Below are positions 57,345-64,000 of a stretch of DNA of 64,000 nt, piece by piece. How positions within the stretch are numbered: position 1 is the stretch's first letter; each line of letters opens with the position of its first letter. Under the pieces are notes generated by a model. The model saw only the letters and a list, made by a program, of their open reading frames with translations. It was not told the DNA's origin and made no database searches. Source of the stretch: Lycorma delicatula (taxonomy: Eukaryota > Arthropoda > Insecta > Hemiptera > Fulgoridae); the NCBI RefSeq assembly GCF_047948215.1, contig NC_134458.1, positions 143,743,536-143,807,535 on the forward strand. The letters run 5' to 3'. The position numbers and the translations under genes are program-made.

Positions 57345-59525
57345 TGATGCAACTATAAATAAAAGTATTAAAAAATGTATATATATTTTTTCTTCAGTTT
57401 TGTTAATAATAAAAATATGTAATTCATGAAAAAAGTTATAAAAATACTTAAAGATATATTTTATTAATTAATCATTAATACAGTAATTTATCTATTGAAA
57501 GCATATTTATTTATATTCTAAAAAATATATTTTTGTTTTAAGACATATATATGTGTGTAATACTAAAGAAGTTAAATGATAATTTCTATTGAAGTGAATT
57601 AAAAACAGATCTCAAATTCTGATGAACTACATTAGTGTCAGGTATTTCAAGTGTGATGTGAGAATCAATTAATATGCGAGCTAGTTTTAGAAATTTGATA
57701 AAAATAAACTTACATATAATGAAAAGTGTCATGACAGGATCTGAATTTGTATTAGCTTGTCGTTAAAAAGGGATTATAAAGTAAATGAATTATTTATTAT
57801 TATTTTATTATTAATTACATATTTTATTGTTAAAAAATATTATTTCTCAAAAAATAATTCAAAAGGAATCGATAATAAATAAAAGTACAATTAGGAGGCA
57901 AATATGTTGAGATTATTCCAAAATTTTACAAAACTGACTTCACCAGAATACGAAGGCTAATTTATTAATTAATCTAAAATAATATTAATTTTTAATTTTA
58001 TTTTACATGGTTTCCAGTTTTAAGTATTTCAGTATTAGTAAAATTATAGATTAATGAAATTACGTATGAGTGATTTACTTATGACGAAGGACTCCTCAAA
58101 ACTGTCTAATACTGTGTTTAGGCAAATTAAACCAATAATAGTCTCAAATACTTACGTTTTACTTTCCCCGATATAGCTTTATCGCTGCAGCAGGAGCATA
58201 GCTATAAACGGAAAGTATGACAGCCAGAAGTTTAAATACCCGGGTTTTAGCAAATGAACTTCTCAAAGAGAAAACCACAAAAAACCCATGGGAAATTCTG
58301 GAAGGTTGTATGTATGTTTGTACACATGTACACACGCACATCTTGATAGTATTTTTATAAATATCTCCGAACTGCCTTGACATTAAAACTTGAAATTCGT
58401 CTCAAATATCTCTGTACATAAGAAATTAATGCCATTCAATTTTTAACTTATCGGACAAATGGTGCGTTATTTAAACTTGGAAAAAAATATTTGTCAACAT
58501 TATTTCTAAGTTCTCTTAAATTTTGGCTCTGATCCGACAAGGGATAATTCTAATTACGGCTGTACTCAAAACAGTTGTCATTTAGATTTTCCTTAATATT
58601 TCTAAACTGGCTTAACCATTATGCACAAAATTATTTCTATGCATGATTTTATTATTTTATTAAGTTTAGGCCCCTACACAGAAACGGATAAGGCGGTATC
58701 CTATATCACATATTTTCATTTAATATTATTAAACAAATTTTATATTAAAAGGCGAAATTTAATTTAAATGTTTCTCAATAATTCAATCACAATACCGGTG
58801 ATAAAGTTTTACCCGTAATAAACATTGCAAAATTGGGTGTCTTTTATCACGTAGTGAAATATCCTCAGAAAATCTATAAATACTTTGCAGAAACTATTTT
58901 CTAAAATCGTTTTCTATTTATACTTCAAATCGATTAGATCGAATTTAAGTAAAAATAATTAAGTCAATTATATTTAAAAACCTAAAGACGAATTTGAAAT
59001 AAAATCTGTTAAGGATGAAGCTTGGAAAATTGTGCAACATTTTTGCCGGATTTTTTTATTACAAGGAAAACGTTTTAAAAATTCAAAATTTTGTTAAGAA
59101 AATAACTTAAAAACTCAGATAAAGTAAAGAATGTGATTGAGGGGAAAATGAAATGGATGTGAAATGAAATGGTTCTCTACGAAGCTAGAAAGGTTATCAA
59201 TTTTTTAGTCAGAGTAAGAATTTTAAAATAATATAATTAAATAAGCCAGATAACTTTGTTTATTTAATACTGTGTAGTAAGAATTGCATAAAATTTGTTT
59301 ACTTTATTTTTAAGGAAACTTCAAACAGTGCAATTTCTATCGATATTTATTTAGTATTATTAATGATTGATAAACAACTTTTTTTATATTCGTACATACA
59401 AGTAAATTAAACAACAGGTAAGGTGCTGTAAAAAGTAACAACTGTTCAAATAAACTTGAATTATAATTAACTAACTTGTCGTTTTAATGTCTTAATGAGA
59501 TATTAATGTAATGAGGCAACGGTAT
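57345..59525. other. Spacer containing one isolated hairpin
   Basis: AT-rich, no gene. At 58161-58217 ACTTTCCCCGATATAGCTTT faces CTATAAACGGAAAGT, the same hairpin design that ends the dispersed repeats at 1.0, 10.3 and 61.8 kb. Confidence 0.55.
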
Positions 59526-59529
59526 TACC

Positions 59530-60930
59530 TAGGAGCTCACCTGTGAAGTACGGAATTGGTGGTTCGATCTGGTTTCGGTTGTTTCTCGGTTTCGCTGTTT
59601 GCAGTGGGGATGAAAACATGACCATAATCTGTTTTTTGCCGACAATGGTCGTAGTGCCAACGGGGATTGCTCATTCCTCCTCTCGGTATTGGAAATTGGA
59701 TTGGGGGTTAGCTGATCTGAGCCTGATCTGCCGAAGTCTTGTCTCTCTCAGAGCGTGAGTGACATTTCAGTCATGGAAATTGGAGTTCTTACTGCTATGT
59801 GCGAGTTCTGGGATGTCGGTACAGCATATCAGACAGTACCTGACTCCTCGGCTTAGGTTAAATCTGTGGCAGGCGGGTGAGGGGGTTTCCTAGGTAGGAT
59901 CAGTAATCTGATCCGCGTCTTGTGACATGTTGACTAGCGTTTCTTTGTTTTATTGTATTTTCAACCTCCACACTTTCTGTAACAGAGGGTTTATATAAAA
60001 ATCCTCGTCCAGGAAAGCCTTTGTCTTCAAAAGCGAAGTAAAGAAAGAATTTCGAGTCTAGCGAAAAAGAAAAGTAGGATCGAATCAAGTTTCGACCAAA
60101 AAGCAGTGCAGTGATACCAAAATACTAGGTTATCCAAAGGAAATAAGAGGGTTTTGGTAAGATGAATCCTTTCGTGACAGGTCGAGGCCCCACGGAAAAG
60201 TGTAGGACAAGTAAAAGAAGTTGGAAAGACTGCTGTAGGATGTTTGTTGAAATTGGCAACGATTTACAATTGTCACAGTTACTGGAGGTGAAGAAAATTG
60301 GATTGTTAGACATTGAGGTTACACCTCACAGTACTCTAAATACCTTGAAGGGGGTATTCATGTGGAGGGACTTGTTGAACTGCATAGAGGAAATAACTGA
60401 ACACGTGAAGCAACGGAGAAGTTGTACATTCCGTGTCGTCTGTCTTGAAGTTCAACAAACTGAAAGATCCAGAAAAAATAAATGCCAGGTTTCACAGATT
60501 AGACGTTCGTCAGATATAAACATATGGCATATGTCAGATACTTGAACATACGGCAGCACGCTTTACAAGGAAACAGATGTGTGATTGTGGTTAGCCCTTA
60601 CATACTTATGATCCGTGCAGAGATCCACCTGTCTGTGCTAATTGTCATGGCTACTATTCTGCGAGATCAAAAAAGTGTCCAATATGCAAGGAAGAATTAG
60701 CAATCCAAGAGGTTAAGACCATTCAAAAAGTGAGCAGCTTTGAAGCGAGGAAAATTGCCCAAAGTAAATCGCCGAAGGTAATGTCGTCCTATGCACAGGT
60801 TGCTGGGGCTTCAATAACATTTTTCAAACCGAACGATGATAATTGCAGAGCTAGAATCGGCGTTAGCTAGTCTGGTTGAACTTGTTAATAAAAATGTGGT
60901 AATCGACCAACCTGATAAAGTAGCCTAAAT
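59530..60930 (+). pseudogene. LINE 5' region and ORF1 (Jockey/I-type, Cys-rich), degenerate
   Basis: A GC-richer leader (59530-60160) without coding motif is probably the LINE 5' UTR, which carries an internal promoter in this group. ORF1 remains start at the Met at 60162 (MNPFVTGRGPTEKCRTSKRS). They continue with LLDIEVTPHSTLNTLKGVFM and CRxxLLNCIEEITEHVKQ; ITEHVKQRRS precedes a frame change near 60480. After it come CDCG, HTYDPCRDPPVCANCHGYYS and ARSKKCPICKEELAIQEVKT (about 60580-60720), a Cys-His cluster. IQKVSSFEARKIAQSKSPKV and MSSYAQVAG follow to 60810. This cluster plus the IQEVKTxxKVSxFEARK tail is typical of Jockey/I ORF1 proteins. ORF2 is not recognisable downstream. Confidence 0.78.
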
Positions 60931-60934
60931 AATT

Positions 60935-61495
60935 TATTTTGCAGGGTTGTTATTCACCTATACGTTGCCGTTTTTCCACACAAATATTCCCAAACAACCA
61001 GGTTAAAACATGTAATGGGGGAGAAATTGTGCAAGCAGAACAGATGTAAACCTTTGTATGCTGCAGGAATCAAATTTATAAAAAAAAGGATATGTAACAA
61101 ATGAACATTGTAGATCTAACATAGCACAAAAAACATCTAAGGAAGAAAAATAAAACTTAGAAATACAACACAAAATATAGAACAAATTATTTCAATTCAC
61201 TGGCCGACGCTAACATTAATGATGGTTTTGTAATTGCATTTTAAAATTTCTTATGTTAGTATTAAAATATTCAATGCATTCTCCAACCTCAATCGAAATT
61301 ACATCGAATCTCGCTACAGGAGCTGTCATCGAATGTTCTGTGTAGTAAATTTGCGTTTTGTTTCGAGGATTACCATATGGTACTTTCAACTCAATCAAGG
61401 AGACGAATTCTTCTACATGCGAGTGCAAAAGACTAAATTAAAAAAAAAACTTTCTAAGATTGTTTAAAAATACAAAACTACAGCCATAATATTAA
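60935..61495. other. Spacer; possible remnant of ORF2 start, not confirmed
   Basis: This would be the position of ORF2 after the ORF1 at 60 kb, but I could not find endonuclease motifs. The overlapping frames at 61216-61467 on both strands are unassigned. Confidence 0.35.
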
Positions 61496-61499
61496 ATAA

Positions 61500-61850
61500 A
61501 CAAAATTGTAATTTTATAGGAAAGGTGTGAAAATCTTTGGTATTTTTTTTTTTTTCAAAAAATACTAAAGATTAAGATTTTTAATTATAAATATAATGCA
61601 TAACTTGCGAGCTAGATTTAAATTTAAAATAAATTAAAACTTTTTAAAAAATTAATAAAATAATTTTTGTTACCACAGACCCCGATGGAGTGGAATGGGA
61701 TAAAACCTTTATAGTAATTTGAAGGCATATTAATGTCGAAAATATAGATGATGCAAAAACTTCCAAAATTTTTTTTTTATCCATATACTCGTACTTTCCC
61801 GTTATAGTTGTAGCTGATATAACAGCATATATCGCTATAACCAAGAAAGA
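61500..61850 (+). repeat. Dispersed non-coding repeat, copy 4, ending in a hairpin
   Basis: Matches 39300-39640 (ATAACTTGC, GATTTAAATTTAAAATA, TTACCACAGACCCC, GGAGTGGAATG). It ends at 61793-61849 with the arms ACTTTCCCGTTATAG and CTATAACCAAGAAAG. Confidence 0.6.
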
Positions 61851-61859
61851 AAAAAGAAA

Positions 61860-62680
61860 AAACACTTAATAAATTTCTATAAAAAATCTATCTAACATAG
61901 GCTAATTAATGGACAAACAAAGAATGTAATTTTGCATTATTTTGAAAATTTATAGATTGGATATGGTTAAACGCTGTAGCCAAAATTCAAAAAGGTAAAA
62001 AAAAATTGTTCATGTGTTTGGAATAATTTACACATAATTATATTTGCTGAGTCATAGAATCTACTTGTACAATAGAATTTAAGATTTTACAATCGTCTTT
62101 TATTGGAAAGCGTTACTACCATATAAACCATTAAATAAATAACAAAGAGAATCACATTAATACTGCCGTAAAATTTAAACTACGATAAACACAATTTACG
62201 ATTGTTTGAGTATAAATCTATTCAGTTTCCTTGCTGTCTTTACGAATTATCACATTTCAAATGGTTTTTCGAACAAAAAATTTTTATTAGAATTTTAATA
62301 TATTTACATAAACCTAACTTAATTAATAATTTTCCCTGTATAAACGAGCAATTTATATATTTAAAAAACTAAAGGTAACTATAATTAAAAGAAAGAAAAA
62401 ATAACAAATAGTTTTGTAGATTGATTATAACATGACACTCCCCCCACACAAAAAAAGAAATCGAGATCATTAAATATACTTTTTGGAAATATTAAACTTT
62501 ATCAAATATTATTAATAGAATTTACGTAAAATCACAATTTTTCTCTCATAGTCTAACGATTATTTTCCTTAGTCTCACAACAAAATGGTCAGAGTCACAA
62601 TTCGGACCACGCATTGATCGTACATCAATAACGGATGATGCATGTCTTCTTAAGACAATTACATAATCAATCATTGATTA
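61860..62680. other. AT-rich spacer, no recognised gene
   Basis: A C-rich patch (CACTCCCCCCACAC) lies near 62436. Nothing else was seen. Confidence 0.6.
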
Positions 62681-62689
62681 CTCAAAACA

Positions 62690-63460
62690 TTGATCCCGGA
62701 AACATCCATGTTCCCTTGTAAATTGCTTTATGTGGGAAGAAGGTACTTTTAAAAATCTTGTTATTTTCCACTGCATACTGTATCAATATCTTTTCATTGT
62801 CTCTTGTTATCTCATGAATTGTATCTTTGCCAGCTACCTGCCTTGCCAAGTCCTCTTTTGCGATCTTTGCATTAAACTCACCAAGTATTACAACGGCATC
62901 ATACGTAGGTATCTTTCCGTATTCTCCAGCCAGTATGTTATAGAAGCTATTCTTCTCTTCATCGGCACGATCTTCCGTTGGAGCGTATCTGACATTAGTG
63001 AGAAGATTCTGAACTTTCCTTTCACTCTCATTGTACATAGTCTGTCATTGATTGAATTCGGATCAAGTAAGCTGTCTCTCCGTCTACGCGCAATCATAAA
63101 TCCGACTCCGTTTCTCCACACTCTTGTGGCTGAGCAACTGCATTACAGTGTAAACTCCTTATTATCTAATCTGGCGTATCCTGACCATCTTATTTCCTGT
63201 TATGCGACTACTTCTACTTGAAACTTAGTAATTTCCCTGGCGACTTCATATATCTTTTGGGTTTGTTACATCATCCTTACATTCCACGTAGCCAGTTTTC
63301 GTTCCATGTCCTTAAATCTTTTGCAATGTTCATTTCCAGTGTTTATTCCAACAGTCCTATCAATCCGAGGCGTTTTGTTGAGCTTCGTAACTTGATTCTT
63401 TTCATAGGGTAAAGCAGTTAACCCCACTCCCAACATACAAATGGAGAACTAGGGGATTTT
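62690..63460 (-). pseudogene. LINE APE-type endonuclease domain, EN-RT family, degenerate
   Basis: Minus strand. The endonuclease would nick target DNA to prime reverse transcription. KLATWNVR (about 63300) is the N-terminal motif. TQKIYEVAREITKFQVEVVA follows after a stop. WRNGVGFMIARRRRD (about 63120) corresponds to the VxxxGVGFxV region. NVRYAPTEDRADEEKNSFYN and IPTYDAVVILGEFNAKI (about 62990-62860) hold the APTE and GDFNAK motifs, here GEFNAK. HEITRDNEKILIQYAVENNK and STFFPHKAIYKGTW complete the domain near 62700. Homology stops there, so RT is missing. GC-richer sequence upstream (63460-63720) may be its 5' UTR. It belongs to the same family as the LINE at 21-22 kb, judging by style, not overlap. 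The long plus-strand frame at 62730-63221 is its shadow. Confidence 0.85.
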
Positions 63461-64000
63461 CTTATTACAATTTCCTTCTTTTAGATAAATCGCTTTCTCT
63501 CCAGCTTACAGAGATTCATCTACTCCGAATTTTATTCGGGTTGTCTCGCTAGCCTCGTCCGTCCCCTCCACCGATGGGAATGACTTTCTCTTCCGCCTTC
63601 AGGGCCGTTGTACATCTTCACTAGCTTTTGCACACCCTGGATATTTTATTTCCAACCATTGTTGGCGAGCGTACCACATCGCCAGAGGTGGCGTTTGATA
63701 GCTGATTCATCAACAGCCACCGCTGATTGATTAGTGCTAGCATATTGAAAATAATTATTCAAGTTTCTGCAATCAGAACTTGTAAAAAGATTTCAAACAA
63801 AGTTGCCTTAAGGAAACCGAGGTTTTCAGAAGTATTTATTGTCAAACTGTGCTAGAAACAATAAATAAATTAAAAAAAGGAAGTAAACTGAAAGTACACT
63901 ACTGTCTTGATCACTGCTCATAGTTTAATTTATTTTTGAAGAAAGATGTATTGCAAAACCTTATCTCATTAAATTAATAATAATGATTAATATCTGTCGA
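63461..64000. other. Possible LINE 5' UTR, then AT-rich spacer
   Basis: 63461-63720 is GC-richer (GCCAGAGGTGGCGTTTGATA near 63691) and adjoins the endonuclease start, consistent with leader sequence on the minus strand. From 63760 to the end nothing was identified. Confidence 0.4.

Noticed and set aside
62730..63221. 163-codon plus-strand frame, longest in the window
   Set aside because: It lies opposite the LINE endonuclease domain, whose motifs are clear on the minus strand.
1..64000. CRISPR array or bacterial defence system
   Set aside because: No regularly spaced identical repeats with unique spacers and no prokaryotic gene; short tandem and microsatellite repeats explain the repetitive parts.
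1..64000. Endogenous retrovirus or other integrated virus
   Set aside because: No protease, integrase, envelope or viral structural motifs were seen. All reverse transcriptase fragments have LINE-type motifs and neighbours.

Overview
The window is AT-rich eukaryotic intergenic or intronic DNA made almost entirely of decayed transposable elements. The mix suggests an insect genome, and a hemipteran is my best guess: Jockey-, R1- and RNase H-type LINEs, TA-flanked mariner-like elements, a Mutator-like element and tRNA-derived SINEs in long AT-rich spacers. No host protein-coding gene, rRNA, true tRNA gene, CRISPR array or bacterial-style operon could be supported. Every recognisable protein is a transposase or retrotransposon protein broken by stops and frameshifts.

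Layout. 0.2-1.2 kb: a hairpin-ended dispersed repeat and a SINE relic. 3.04-4.37 kb: a mariner-like element with 21-bp terminal inverted repeats (TIRs) and TA flanks. 4.5-5.6 kb: a Helitron-like 3' end, a perfect palindrome and a foldback MITE. 8.6-10.3 kb: a LINE reverse transcriptase (RT) relic and the second hairpin-ended repeat. 11.0-12.2 kb: a foldback MITE and a repeat with internal tandem units. 17.1-19.4 kb: an R1-like LINE ORF2. 20.8-22.45 kb: a Jockey 3' end with a second LINE nested in it. 24.65 kb: SINE family A. 26.5-27.3 kb: a LINE RNase H end.

Second half. 30.0-31.4 kb: a second mariner-like element whose left TIR was split by a SINE, leaving an 11-bp target duplication. 33.5-34.55 kb: a second Jockey 3' end. 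35.5-36.5 kb: a third transposase relic. 41.9-42.7 kb: LINE RT. 45.2-46.35 kb: R1-like ORF1 with zinc knuckles. 48.7-51.25 kb: a Mutator-like (MULE) element with decayed TIRs. 52.41-53.51 kb: a foldback element with arms of about 320 bp. 54.23-56.10 kb: a probable solo LTR (TG...CA, 5-bp duplication). 59.5-60.9 kb: LINE ORF1. 62.7-63.5 kb: LINE endonuclease.

The genes do not form a pathway. The value of the window is in its insertion history: SINE into transposon, LINE into LINE, a recent 145-bp tandem duplication, and an unusual number of perfect palindromes and foldback elements. Homology calls come from reading protein motifs by eye; no database search was run.
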